A stretch of DNA of 63,456 nt from the NCBI GenBank assembly GCA_002493835.1, contig DLAA01000030.1, forward strand, positions 1 to 63,456, in the 5' to 3' direction. Source of the DNA: Lachnospiraceae bacterium UBA7060. Its GTDB lineage: Bacteria > Bacillota > Clostridia > Lachnospirales > Lachnospiraceae. The notes beneath the pieces are model-generated. The model worked only from the letters and a program-made list of their open reading frames with translations. It was not told where the DNA came from and made no database searches. The translations under genes and the position numbers were made by a program. Below are positions 8,960 through 17,300 of the stretch, piece after piece. How positions within the stretch are numbered: the first letter of the stretch is position 1; each line of letters opens with the position of its first letter.

Positions 8960-8988
8960 TGGACAAGACTTTCATTTCAACATATAAT
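8960..8988 (+). promoter_or_regulatory. Promoter of tRNA-Ser
   Basis: A TGGACA -35 (8960-8965) and a perfect TATAAT -10 (8983-8988) are separated by exactly 17 bases, ending 12 bases before the mature tRNA. Confidence 0.85.
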
Positions 8989-8999
8989 TCTAATCGTAT

Positions 9000-9087
9000 G
9001 GAGAGTTATCGAAGCGGTCATAACGAGCTGCACTCGAAATGCAGTTGTCCTTTACTGGGCACGTGGGTTCGAATCCCACACTCTCCG
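9000..9087 (+). tRNA. tRNA-Ser (anticodon CGA)
   Basis: The 88-base sequence folds as a class II tRNA. The acceptor GGAGAGT (9000-9006) pairs with ACTCTCC (9080-9086) and G follows as discriminator. The anticodon stem CTGCA/TGCAG holds loop CTCGAAA, giving anticodon CGA, which reads UCG serine codons. A long variable arm follows and the T arm is GTGGG-TTCGAAT-CCCAC. The 3' CCA is not encoded. The 26-kb accessory region starts directly after it. Confidence 0.93.
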
Positions 9088-9098
9088 CTGAAAAGCTC

Positions 9099-9134
9099 AG
9101 TCCACAAACAGTTTTACTGCTTGTGGACTTTTTT
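9099..9134 (+). terminator. Terminator of tRNA-Ser
   Basis: A stem AGTCCACAA / TTGTGGACT with a 12-base loop is followed by TTTTTTC, an intrinsic terminator 12 bases after the tRNA. Confidence 0.88.
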
Positions 9135-9178
9135 CATTTCATCACTTATTCAGGGGCTTGGCGGGTTTACCCAACCAA

Positions 9179-10078
9179 TTATCTATTGGTTTTGCTGGCA
9201 TTGATCTTATCCCGAATAGACAAAATGTCTCCCCGCGTGAGTTCATTCGTACGATAATCAACAATGAAATCCGCTATAAGATCTTTCTTAATAACCGGAA
9301 TGGAGCTATTTTCCTGACCAGCAATCATAAGATTGGGATGTGCCAGGCAAATCACATCAATGATAGGAATGGCATCTCCCACAATGCTTTGGAGAAGTAC
9401 GCGATGCCTAAAAACCTGCTGCGCGGGATTTTCCTCTGCCATCCACTCCGTTTCCCCCTTTTTAAGGCGTATCCAGTTCCCGGCCTTGTCAATATACAGC
9501 TTTCCCGCATAATTTTTAGTTTCGATATTAAAGACTCCCTGCGGTCCCACTACCAAATGGTCAAATTCCTGCGCTTCATCCGTAAATGACGGATTCTCAA
9601 GCAGAATTACGTGATCATTGTACTTTCCCTGGCAGTCCTTTTGGATAACACAGTACCTGTCGGGAAGCCATTTCAATACATAATCTACCTCTTCTTCCCC
9701 TTTGCGCCCCCAGCGATTGGCATCTGTGTACATATAATCAACACCGGCAAGAATTTTAGCCATTTGCTCCAAAGTTGCAATGATATGCGCATGAATGTAA
9801 CAATTGCAATTATTAACGACATAAGTCGAATTCCAATACCTGCATTCCTGATTATAAGCATCCTGAATTGCTTTTCTCTGCTCTGCATCCACCGCTTTTA
9901 CTACTTCTTTGAACTTTCTGAGGCCGGCCTCTCCCTGCCCGCCGTTGTACGGATAAAGCTTAAGAAATTTTTTTTGCCGCATATGACACATCATTCTTCG
10001 ATCGTTAAAGTATTTTTTTGCCAAAAACATCGATTGATTTTTTTCATCGGTTTCCTTTACATCCATAGTTGCTGCCAT
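9179..10078 (-). CDS. NERD domain protein
   Basis: I place the start at the ATG at 10078, with GAGGTG six bases upstream; a GTG at 10087 is in frame. In the 299-residue product, residues 130-240 form a NERD (nuclease-related) domain: RWGRKGEEEVDYVLKWL, FDHLVVGPQGVFNIETKNYAGKL with the ExK-like acidic-Lys pair (IETKNY), and the ENPAQQ segment. NERD proteins are thought to process or bind DNA, but function is seldom known. The N-terminal third is unrecognised. It sits at the tRNA end of the island, separated by 170 bases from the large leftward gene run, so probably has its own promoter. Confidence 0.75.
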   Translation of the reverse strand: MAATMDVKETDEKNQSMFLAKKYFNDRRMMCHMRQKKFLKLYPYNGGQGEAGLRKFKEVVKAVDAEQRKAIQDAYNQECRYWNSTYVVNNCNCYIHAHIIATLEQMAKILAGVDYMYTDANRWGRKGEEEVDYVLKWLPDRYCVIQKDCQGKYNDHVILLENPSFTDEAQEFDHLVVGPQGVFNIETKNYAGKLYIDKAGNWIRLKKGETEWMAEENPAQQVFRHRVLLQSIVGDAIPIIDVICLAHPNLMIAGQENSSIPVIKKDLIADFIVDYRTNELTRGDILSIRDKINASKTNR

Positions 10079-10257
10079 TTCTATCACCTCGCTGACATAT
10101 CTTCTCTCACAGTCCCAAATATGCGCAAATTCCGGAATTTCTTAACATGAGCCTCTCTCTTTCAGGAAGACCGTGTTATTTCATAAATCCACTATACACC
10201 AAGCTGTCATAATGGCTTTCTAAAAAACCTACAAAAAAGATGAAAGTAACTGCCTTC

Positions 10258-10614
10258 TTACAGTTTACGCAAAGTAAGAATGCCTTTCATTCCATCTGAG
10301 CGATTATGCTGTTCATAAACCATCTGCACTTCATCATCTGAACATGCATAGAGCAGTTTTATTTCGGAGTCCCCCTTAATAAAATCAACCGAACTGATCA
10401 TTGCCTTTACTACTTTTTCGTCACTTGTTCCTATCCACACATCAATGCCATCGCCATCGGATGATACGGTCCCTTCTAAGTATCCGTAATCCAATGGATA
10501 AATATAATCGTGGTACCTGGGATGCCTTGTCCCTTTTTTCCTGTCAATAACAATCTCATGAGATTCCATTAATTTATCAATCATCTGCCAAAACTCGAGA
10601 TCAAACTTGTGCAT
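10258..10614 (-). CDS. Small inorganic-pyrophosphatase-like protein
   Basis: The start is fixed at the ATG at 10614 by AGGAGGTG just upstream. The 118-residue protein resembles family I inorganic pyrophosphatase in compact form: YIYPLDYGYLEGTVSSDGDGIDVWIG matches the PLNYG...DGDPLDV-type active-site stretch, and VDFIKGDSEIKLLYAC matches the later acidic segment. It is much shorter than true PPases (about 170 residues), so it may act on a diphosphate-containing metabolite instead. It overlaps the upstream radical SAM gene by 14 bases and is the last gene of the leftward run. Family call moderate to good; substrate unknown. Confidence 0.65.
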   Translation of the reverse strand: MHKFDLEFWQMIDKLMESHEIVIDRKKGTRHPRYHDYIYPLDYGYLEGTVSSDGDGIDVWIGTSDEKVVKAMISSVDFIKGDSEIKLLYACSDDEVQMVYEQHNRSDGMKGILTLRKL

Positions 10615-11701
10615 TGTCAACACCTCCTGGACAAAAAAATATAGTAGGCAGATATCCATCATGTACCGATGAAAATTTACCCTTTGCTATACGGATTGAC
10701 GCCTTTGCTTTTTCCTTAAAAATTCCGGGACAATAGGGATCTTTTTTGTTTAACGTATGATACCATAAGTATCTCCGGTCATAAACACCGCCGGCACAAG
10801 TTTCTCTGTATACGCATTCCCTACATTCTTCCGGAATTGTTCTTTCAATAATCCGGGTCAAAGAATCTTCCCGCTCAAGTCTTTCGAGGACATTATGATC
10901 TTTTATATTGGCAACTATATAGTTTTCATCTATAAGATATGTACTTGGCGTTATGCTTCCATCCGCTAATACTCGTATACTCTGTTCCCCGGATGGATCC
11001 GCCGATGTATTGCCCGTAAGAAAAGTCGAAAACAGCGCATCATTCATTGCAAGAATTTGATATTTGTCAGCTATGTAGTTTAAAGCGTGCAAAAGGGTAT
11101 CATATTTTATAATAAACTGCTTTGACAAATGATTCATTCCTTCTGTGGGGCGATACATATTCATTCGCAAAATAGCGCCGTAGTTTTTTGCTATTTGAAA
11201 TAATCCGTCTATATTGTCCTCGTTTACATTCTTTTCACTCCCGAGAAATACGATAGTAGTCGGCTTATTATGTTTTTGACATAACGCCAAGGTATCAATG
11301 GCCCAGCCATATGCTTTTGACTGTCCCCTAAACTCATTATGCAGCTGTTCATCACAAAAATCCAATGACACATCAACTTCATCGATGCATGTTGCAAAAA
11401 CTGCCATACATTCTGGGTCTTTCACTGCCACCGACAAATAACCATTCGTTGTCAATGCCTGCCTGATCTGCGGATATTGCCTTCGAATATACATAACAAG
11501 CTTAAACCAGTTTCTATCAAGAGTATTCTCCCCTGTTCCATAGTTTATCGTATGAATTCTTGGATAATTTTCATCGATAAAGCGAACCCAATCACTGTAG
11601 CTCAGATCTTCACTATCTTTCCGTCTGTGTTTGCTATAGCAAAATTGACAATTCATATTACATTTTGATATCGTGCCCCAGCCTATGTTCCACTTTTTCA
11701 T
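10601..11701 (-). CDS. Radical SAM enzyme with SPASM-like C-terminus
   Basis: The start is the ATG at 11701, which overlaps the upstream stop as ATGA; a longer open frame to 11764 lies inside the previous gene. The 366-residue protein opens with the radical SAM cluster motif CNMNCQFC (C14, C18, C21), followed by INYGTGENTLDRNWF and ALTTNGYLS as in MoaA/PqqE-like enzymes. A C-terminal cysteine group (ECRECVYRETCAGG ... DPYC) looks like a SPASM or twitch auxiliary Fe-S site. SPASM enzymes often modify peptides, but no precursor peptide gene is visible nearby. Reaction unknown; part of the six-gene radical SAM block. Confidence 0.8.
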   Translation of the reverse strand: MKKWNIGWGTISKCNMNCQFCYSKHRRKDSEDLSYSDWVRFIDENYPRIHTINYGTGENTLDRNWFKLVMYIRRQYPQIRQALTTNGYLSVAVKDPECMAVFATCIDEVDVSLDFCDEQLHNEFRGQSKAYGWAIDTLALCQKHNKPTTIVFLGSEKNVNEDNIDGLFQIAKNYGAILRMNMYRPTEGMNHLSKQFIIKYDTLLHALNYIADKYQILAMNDALFSTFLTGNTSADPSGEQSIRVLADGSITPSTYLIDENYIVANIKDHNVLERLEREDSLTRIIERTIPEECRECVYRETCAGGVYDRRYLWYHTLNKKDPYCPGIFKEKAKASIRIAKGKFSSVHDGYLPTIFFCPGGVDNAQV

Positions 11702-13125
11702 AAATTTTTTATTTTCACCTCGCTCATCATTTTGCTTATTTCTTCCTGCGCAAACCCTTCCCATTCTTCCCCGGACAAGATCTTTTCAGCAACCCTTCTA
11801 TGATGAATGCCTATATCTTTATCATGCTGCAGCTTATGATTGTTTGCCTCTTTTTGACATTCTTTTACTTTGTTTGTGTATCTGCTGAAGGAGTCAAATA
11901 ATTTTGCAGCATCCTCATCCTGAAATCTATAATCATAATACAAATAATCACCTGTTAATAAGCCGGCCCGCTCTACCATCTTTATAATTGGTGTTCCTGT
12001 CAGCAGGTGAAGTCTTTTTGTCAATTTGCCAAGATCATAGTGTTCCAGCTCGTCAAACAGAAAATTGAGATTTTTCCTTACTGTTTCCCGCGTTGCAAAT
12101 GGATCAAATGTTATCAGTCCCGGAAGAACCGGTATCTGTCGCTTTCTTATCTCCCTGGCAGCAGCATAATTTTCTTCCAAAACTTGTTGTTTTCCATAAC
12201 GCTTGAGTTGGTTTTCATCCGCGGATTCAAACCCGAGGCAAAGCTGTTCGGCTCCCGCATCCTGCAGCCAGTCAAGAATTTCTCCATTTGCAGCTGACCT
12301 GACAGATATGGACGCTGAGAAAGCTGCACGAAAAGGTAATGATTGAAACAGCTCATGCAATTCTTTCGCACGGGCCTTCGCCTGACTTTCAAATCCCAGA
12401 AGATCATCATCCGCGGTAGAGAAACGGCACGCTCCATATTTTTCATGCAGTTCTATGATTTGCTTTCGGATAAGATTTGTCGGTAGCGGCCGCCATTTAT
12501 TCTGAATCATATTTCCACACGATTGACTGCAAAATGTACACCGCGAATGCGGGCAGCCTCTGCTGGTCTCTATACAATATGTATTTCGGCCGTCAATGCG
12601 TGAAGAAAACGAATAATTCTCAGGCCAGACATTTTTTTTACGAACAATTTCGACTCCTGACTTATCATGAAAATCATAATTCTCTGTTGTTGCAATCCCC
12701 GCAATACATTTCCCACTATCGGAAAGCCATTCCTTAAGCACCTCCTCTGCATCACAATAGCAGGCATAGTCTATCGGCCAGCCTTTCTTTAATATTTCTC
12801 TCCAGGCCATTTTGACAAACCAGCCGCCGATAAAAATGTTTTTATTCCATCCGCTTTCTCTCAGTTTTGTCACAAACTTATAAGTAAGCCCCGCTGAAGT
12901 CTGCATGATCGAAATCATAACGCAGTCCGGGTCTGTTTCCCATACTGTCTGTATCATAGCACTGATACAATTATGTTTATTGACAAAAACGTCACAGCCC
13001 TCATCTTCCAATATTTTTTGGACAATTCCTATTCCTAAGTACTCATCTTCTATGTACTCCCATTTTTCCGAGAATTTCGTATATTCCTGTTCAAAAAAAG
13101 GCATATTAATCAAATATACTTTCAC
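11698..13125 (-). CDS. B12-binding-type radical SAM enzyme with Cx4Cx2C motif
   Basis: A 475-residue protein starting with GTG behind GAGGT. Residues 1-140 look like a cobalamin-binding Rossmann domain (MKVYLINMPFFEQEY, IFIGGWF, DAEEVLKEW). The radical SAM core follows. Its cluster motif is RGCPHSRCTFCS with C191, C196 and C199, i.e. Cx4Cx2C instead of the usual Cx3Cx2C; I checked the codons and found no frameshift. Later segments (LGFESADENQLKRYGK, PVLPGLITFDPFAT) are typical of the B12-rSAM superfamily. Substrate unknown. It is coupled to the next gene by an ATGA overlap. Confidence 0.8.
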   Translation of the reverse strand: MKVYLINMPFFEQEYTKFSEKWEYIEDEYLGIGIVQKILEDEGCDVFVNKHNCISAMIQTVWETDPDCVMISIMQTSAGLTYKFVTKLRESGWNKNIFIGGWFVKMAWREILKKGWPIDYACYCDAEEVLKEWLSDSGKCIAGIATTENYDFHDKSGVEIVRKKNVWPENYSFSSRIDGRNTYCIETSRGCPHSRCTFCSQSCGNMIQNKWRPLPTNLIRKQIIELHEKYGACRFSTADDDLLGFESQAKARAKELHELFQSLPFRAAFSASISVRSAANGEILDWLQDAGAEQLCLGFESADENQLKRYGKQQVLEENYAAAREIRKRQIPVLPGLITFDPFATRETVRKNLNFLFDELEHYDLGKLTKRLHLLTGTPIIKMVERAGLLTGDYLYYDYRFQDEDAAKLFDSFSRYTNKVKECQKEANNHKLQHDKDIGIHHRRVAEKILSGEEWEGFAQEEISKMMSEVKIKNL

Positions 13126-13167
13126 TTTTTACCTCATTTCTGCGCTGCTTTATCTCACAAATCCTCC

Positions 13168-14643
13168 TTATACTGTGGAAATCCCATCTTTTAAAAGACA
13201 CTCTTTTATAAAAATCGGTCCATCAGTTTCCAGAACTCCTTTTTTGTTCAGACTGATCAGTCTCTCAAGTATGGCAGTATCTTTGTATAAGAGTTCCCTG
13301 TACTTATGTTCGTACTGTTCATTCCCCTTGATTCCTTTTGCCATCAAAATATCAGCATTTTCATAATATTCCTTCATATTATGATCACACCATCGATTAA
13401 ACAGCTCCATTATCTGCACCACATCCCGATTTGCATATCGACAGTCAACGTACGGAAATCCAGCTTCGTCACAGAGATTCATTTCTTTCAATTTTTTTAC
13501 CAGAGGATCTGTCACTCTTATCCATAAGTGCGAATTGATTCTGTGAAATACAGCCTTGTCCATGTACTTTTTTATAAATTGTAAATTTTTTTCCACTCCT
13601 CCTGCATCTATGATGGGATTAAACATAATATAATTTACCAGGCAGGTTATGCCGCTATCATCCAATATACGGATTGCCCTTTCACTTTCCTCTATTCCAA
13701 TCCCCTTATTAAAAAACAATAATGATTTTTCATCCGCGCTCTCTGCACCAATTCCTATTATGCTTACTCCCATTTTTTTAAGTAATTTCGCTCTGTAGGG
13801 TGTGATGTCATTGGGCCTGGCTGACAATCGAATCGATAGTTTCAAATCTGCAATTCGCTCTGTCAATTCTTCCAGGAAATCATCTGACCGGTCTCGGAAG
13901 AAATTATCATCTACTATCTTCAAACTTTTTATTCCGTAATTCGTGACCAGTGTATCTATTTCCTTTGCTACAGACGCCGCGCTCCTAAAAGTTTGTTTGA
14001 TATTGCCGTTAAGCCTGTAAAAACTTGATATACTGCAAAATGAGCAGTCACCGTAACATCCTCTGCTTGTAGTGATCGCCATAGGTTGTCCATGCAGCTG
14101 TTCGACTGACAAATATCTCGCCTGGAATGGCAGTCTGTCCAAATCTATCATTCTGTCTCTATAAATAAATTCTTCCTTTTGACGAGTAAATAATCCCGGA
14201 ATGCCTGCCCCTACACCATAAGTTACCAAATCTAATACTGTTTCTTCCCCTTCACCGACAACAATGGCATCCAGCCATGGATTGTTCTCCATTAAAACTT
14301 CTCTGTTCAGCGAAGCATAATGGCCTCCGGCAAATACACAGCATCGCGAATCTATATCCTTTGCATATTTTCCAACCCTTATAAATGATTCATGGCTTGT
14401 GACAAACGGCGAGATACCTATAAAATGCATGGTATCTGCCAAATCTTCCATCCATTCCTTCATTTTATCTAATGTTTCCTGAAGCGTATATCTCAATGCA
14501 AAGGCATCCAAAATTTCTGTATTTATTTTGTTACCATTCAGGTATGCCTTTAAAAATGCAAGCCCGCAGTGTTCCTCCGGCTTTCTAAGTGATTCTCCGG
14601 GCAGGTTAATCAATAAAACACTTTTTTCTATCCCTTTTCGCAT
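13168..14643 (-). CDS. B12-binding radical SAM enzyme
   Basis: A 491-residue protein. The N-terminal 150 residues fit the B12-binding domain of this superfamily (LLINLPGE, IGISPFVTSH, VFAGGHYASLNREVL, DAIVVGEGEETVLDLV). The radical SAM motif is canonical, RGCYGDCSFC (C196, C200, C203), followed by LKIVDDNFF and GIGAESADEKSLLFFNKG. Enzymes of this type methylate or rearrange unreactive carbons. The start overlaps the preceding kinase gene by 38 bases and has GGAG five bases upstream, which suggests translational coupling. Substrate unknown; compare oxetanocin-type ring chemistry (analogy only). Confidence 0.85.
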   Translation of the reverse strand: MRKGIEKSVLLINLPGESLRKPEEHCGLAFLKAYLNGNKINTEILDAFALRYTLQETLDKMKEWMEDLADTMHFIGISPFVTSHESFIRVGKYAKDIDSRCCVFAGGHYASLNREVLMENNPWLDAIVVGEGEETVLDLVTYGVGAGIPGLFTRQKEEFIYRDRMIDLDRLPFQARYLSVEQLHGQPMAITTSRGCYGDCSFCSISSFYRLNGNIKQTFRSAASVAKEIDTLVTNYGIKSLKIVDDNFFRDRSDDFLEELTERIADLKLSIRLSARPNDITPYRAKLLKKMGVSIIGIGAESADEKSLLFFNKGIGIEESERAIRILDDSGITCLVNYIMFNPIIDAGGVEKNLQFIKKYMDKAVFHRINSHLWIRVTDPLVKKLKEMNLCDEAGFPYVDCRYANRDVVQIMELFNRWCDHNMKEYYENADILMAKGIKGNEQYEHKYRELLYKDTAILERLISLNKKGVLETDGPIFIKECLLKDGISTV

Positions 14644-15244
14644 TTTGCTCCGCCTTTTTCAATATGACATCTCTCATTTCTCCAACACTTCCACTAAAGG
14701 AATCTATCGAAAAGAATTTTTCTTGATATAATTCCCGCATACAATATTCAATTTCGCTCTCCTGTTTTTTGTAAAGCTCCAAATTTCTCAAAAGCATAAT
14801 GTCAATATCTGAAATATCATCTTTATCCGGTAAATGCTCATAGATTTTTTTCATATCCGCTTTTATATGCACTGCCAAATCCGGCTCAACTGCATATTCC
14901 ATAATTTGTTGATAGCCAAGCATCAGGCATTTCTGAATAACAGTCTCCGTATTTTCAAATCCGTGCGCCGACAAATGACCAATGGCTGCAGCCAATGATT
15001 TATCCCTTACTACATTTCCATTTTTTAATAAAGAAATAACCCTCAATTCATCAATTGCCAAATCTGAAAGAAATAATAGTTCTAATTGTCTTAATTGATT
15101 TTCACTGCGTATCTGTTTCATGTTGTCCCCAAATGCTGTATCTGATATTACGCTTTTCATATAAACTGCATGGAGCCTCTCCCTCAAAGCATTTGCAATT
15201 GTAGTTTTCCCTGTCCCCGGCATCCCTTCTAATATAATGTACAT
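14606..15244 (-). CDS. P-loop nucleotide/nucleoside kinase-like protein
   Basis: A 212-residue protein with an N-terminal Walker A GMPGTGKTT (residues 7-15) directly after the first strand (MYIILE), as in thymidylate kinase and other small nucleotide or metabolite kinases. VVRDKSLAAAIGH resembles the DR-type motif after the second strand (VxDRY in thymidylate kinases), and VEPDLAVHIKAD matches the PDL..yL segment of that group. The rest is helical. It lies between the amidohydrolase (18-base gap) and a B12-rSAM gene. I infer phosphorylation of a pathway intermediate; the acceptor is not identifiable. Confidence 0.65.
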   Translation of the reverse strand: MYIILEGMPGTGKTTIANALRERLHAVYMKSVISDTAFGDNMKQIRSENQLRQLELLFLSDLAIDELRVISLLKNGNVVRDKSLAAAIGHLSAHGFENTETVIQKCLMLGYQQIMEYAVEPDLAVHIKADMKKIYEHLPDKDDISDIDIMLLRNLELYKKQESEIEYCMRELYQEKFFSIDSFSGSVGEMRDVILKKAEQNAKRDRKKCFID

Positions 15245-15262
15245 GTTTTTCCCCTTTTTGGA

Positions 15263-16411
15263 TTAAATAGTGATAAATTGAATATTGGTTCTATTGGCTG
15301 TAAAAAAGTCAGCCATCACTCGTTCCACATCGTTTTCCATGCTGTCAAAAACGATAAAGTCCGTTTTTGACCCGATATCAATGCTGCCTGTATATATCTT
15401 TCTGCGAAATAGCTTCCCTGGCCGTGTCGTGATGCTCATCCAAAAATCTTTATATGCTACATCTGTGTTATTTTCTTTTGCCATATTAACCTGTCGCCTG
15501 AGTGAAAAAGTTCTGCCCGTTGCCAGCCCGTCTGTACCTATCATCCACGGTATTCCCAACTTATTTAGCGCGTTAATATCGATCATTCTCGTATTTAAAA
15601 ACGCGTTTGATATGGGACATATACAGATAACTGCCCCTCTGTCTTTGATTAAGTTCAGGTCCGATTCAGATGCATACCCGCAATGTACAAGGATGGATTT
15701 CTCTGATAGAAGGCCATTCTCATCCAAAACTTCAACCGCTGTCATTCCATGCATTTCACATTCCAGGATCCTGGTGGAATAATCCTCTGACACATGTGTT
15801 GATATGAATTCTGCACCGGCCTCCATACACATTGCTGCCAGCTGGAGAGATTCCTGATCATTTGCATAAACGGAATGCAAAAATACGCCAATGGAACAAC
15901 TATCGCTTCTATTCATTTTATCATATTTTTCAAAGCCCTCACGTCCCGCAGTCTTGTAATCAATTAGCTTTATGTTATTCATGATCGGATATCCCGACAT
16001 TGTCAAAATACCCATCTCTTTTGAGATTTCCGCAGACCTCGCAGCACAGAATCCAACCGTACCATATTTTTTCATTTCATCTATGGTAAACCTGGCACTG
16101 CTTTCCCAGCAGCGCTTTCGCTCCATAAGATCCATATCTTCATTTATTTTATTCGTATATTGAAGATACCTCTCAATTGTCCAGTCACTGCCGGAAATAT
16201 CCCGATACATACTCTCACCCAAATGACTATGCAGGTTAAACAATGCCGGCATCACTATCATTCCGCGCATATTGTATTCTTGAAAGTCGCAGACAGCGCT
16301 GTCCTTTTCGACGACAATTCCATCATATGCATATATGGGAGCATCGTCAAAATATAATTCACCGCCTTCGGTATGCAGAAATCTTGCATTGACTAATTTT
16401 TTCCCGTTCAT
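15263..16411 (-). CDS. Amidohydrolase, nucleobase/nucleoside deaminase type
   Basis: A 382-residue metal-dependent amidohydrolase of the cytosine deaminase / ATZ / SAH deaminase group. The metal site is complete: HxH in NLHSHLGE (H61, H63), a His in FISTHVSED, a His in ILVHCGYAS, and an Asp in IGTDGLATG. The C-terminal strand FIVFDSMEND matches the composite beta domain typical of the group. Members deaminate cytosine, guanine, adenosine derivatives or aminated heterocycles; which one cannot be told. Being inside a radical SAM/kinase cluster suggests a role in a heterocyclic or nucleoside-like product. AAGGAAA precedes the ATG. Confidence 0.82.
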   Translation of the reverse strand: MNGKKLVNARFLHTEGGELYFDDAPIYAYDGIVVEKDSAVCDFQEYNMRGMIVMPALFNLHSHLGESMYRDISGSDWTIERYLQYTNKINEDMDLMERKRCWESSARFTIDEMKKYGTVGFCAARSAEISKEMGILTMSGYPIMNNIKLIDYKTAGREGFEKYDKMNRSDSCSIGVFLHSVYANDQESLQLAAMCMEAGAEFISTHVSEDYSTRILECEMHGMTAVEVLDENGLLSEKSILVHCGYASESDLNLIKDRGAVICICPISNAFLNTRMIDINALNKLGIPWMIGTDGLATGRTFSLRRQVNMAKENNTDVAYKDFWMSITTRPGKLFRRKIYTGSIDIGSKTDFIVFDSMENDVERVMADFFTANRTNIQFITI

Positions 16412-16439
16412 AACATTTCCTTACCTACACAGAGCGTAT

Positions 16440-17300
16440 TCACATGGAAACATCGCTCTCACTTTTCAACATATGTTTTTGCCTTTCCAGGGATAACACA
16501 CATGCTTTTTCTGCTGCCTCCTCGCTGCAGGCGCCAAGCAGATAGCCATGTTCATGACAAAATGTTAAGCCGCGAAGACCCGTGAGTAAATCCAGCTCTC
16601 CTCTTTTTCCCCTCCACTCCTTTGGAAACGGTATTTTGCATTGCTGCGAGTCTGTCCTGGCAGGCACTGCCTGTGCGTTAAAACCGCCCCTTGGCGATGG
16701 ATATACCACATAATACACCTCCTCCGGAATCAGTAAGGCTTTCCAGGGCATCCCCTTTGGCAGTATCACAATCCCATTTTTTGCTTTATGCAGGCATTCG
16801 AGAACTGTCTTTTCAGCGCGCTCCGCGCTGTGCATACTCTTAATCTCATTCTCAAGAATATACTTTGCAAACTCTACTGCCTGAAAGAAACAGGTATCCG
16901 GATCGCTGTCCTTCTCATCCCATTTCGGATTTGCCTGTGTGATTGCCCTGCAAAGCAGGTTATTGCCTCCATTATTGTCCTGTTGGTCAAGCGGCTGCAC
17001 AAAACTCTCATCAAAAGCCTTTGCCATTTTCTCACTCACCAGACATGTCCCATACTCTTTCCACAGCAGGCCGAATGAAGCATATCGAACACAATTCTCC
17101 CGGTACACTGCTCTTTCCCCATGATGGTCATACTTCCCGCCTTCCAAATCAAAAACCAGACCTGTATAGCCCTCCGGAATGCTGTTCTGCCTCACAATAT
17201 GAATTTGCGGATTTAAAATTTTTAACAATGCTGCGCAAAAAACGTCATCTGCGTGAAACCGTCCGGCATGTGTCATTGCTTCATTTTTTTTTAGCATCAT
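16440..17300 (-). CDS. MYG1 family hydrolase (UPF0160)
   Basis: A 286-residue protein with the MYG1/UPF0160 pattern: THAGRFHADDVFCAALL near the N-terminus (H11, H16, D18, D19), KYDHHGE, FGLLWKEYG, and later PWKALLIPEEVYYVVYPSPRGGFNAQAVP. The family is related to DHH phosphoesterases; eukaryotic MYG1 is reported as a 3'-5' RNA exonuclease, and bacterial members are little studied. Its start overlaps the stop of the large DUF2357 gene as ATGA and the amidohydrolase follows after 28 bases, so it bridges the defence half and the radical SAM half of the operon. An RNase role would suit an RNA-targeting system (inference). Confidence 0.8.
   Translation of the reverse strand: MMLKKNEAMTHAGRFHADDVFCAALLKILNPQIHIVRQNSIPEGYTGLVFDLEGGKYDHHGERAVYRENCVRYASFGLLWKEYGTCLVSEKMAKAFDESFVQPLDQQDNNGGNNLLCRAITQANPKWDEKDSDPDTCFFQAVEFAKYILENEIKSMHSAERAEKTVLECLHKAKNGIVILPKGMPWKALLIPEEVYYVVYPSPRGGFNAQAVPARTDSQQCKIPFPKEWRGKRGELDLLTGLRGLTFCHEHGYLLGACSEEAAEKACVLSLERQKHMLKSESDVSM

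Noticed and set aside
9060..9090. tRNA-Ser 3' end as an integration site for the island
   Set aside because: I found no copy of the tRNA 3' end near 35.7 kb and no integrase gene, so classic tRNA-site integration is not supported.
10258..10614. Housekeeping inorganic pyrophosphatase (ppa)
   Set aside because: The protein is far shorter than family I enzymes and lies in an accessory pathway, so I kept the broader pyrophosphatase-like label.
10601..11701. RiPP (peptide-modifying) cluster suggested by the SPASM-like enzyme
   Set aside because: No small precursor-like gene with a ribosome site, nor a peptidase or exporter, lies in the block.
14606..14643. 38-base overlap between kinase and B12-rSAM genes as a possible frameshift or fusion
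   Set aside because: Both proteins have complete domains with their own starts, and a ribosome site precedes the second start. Overlaps are common throughout this run.
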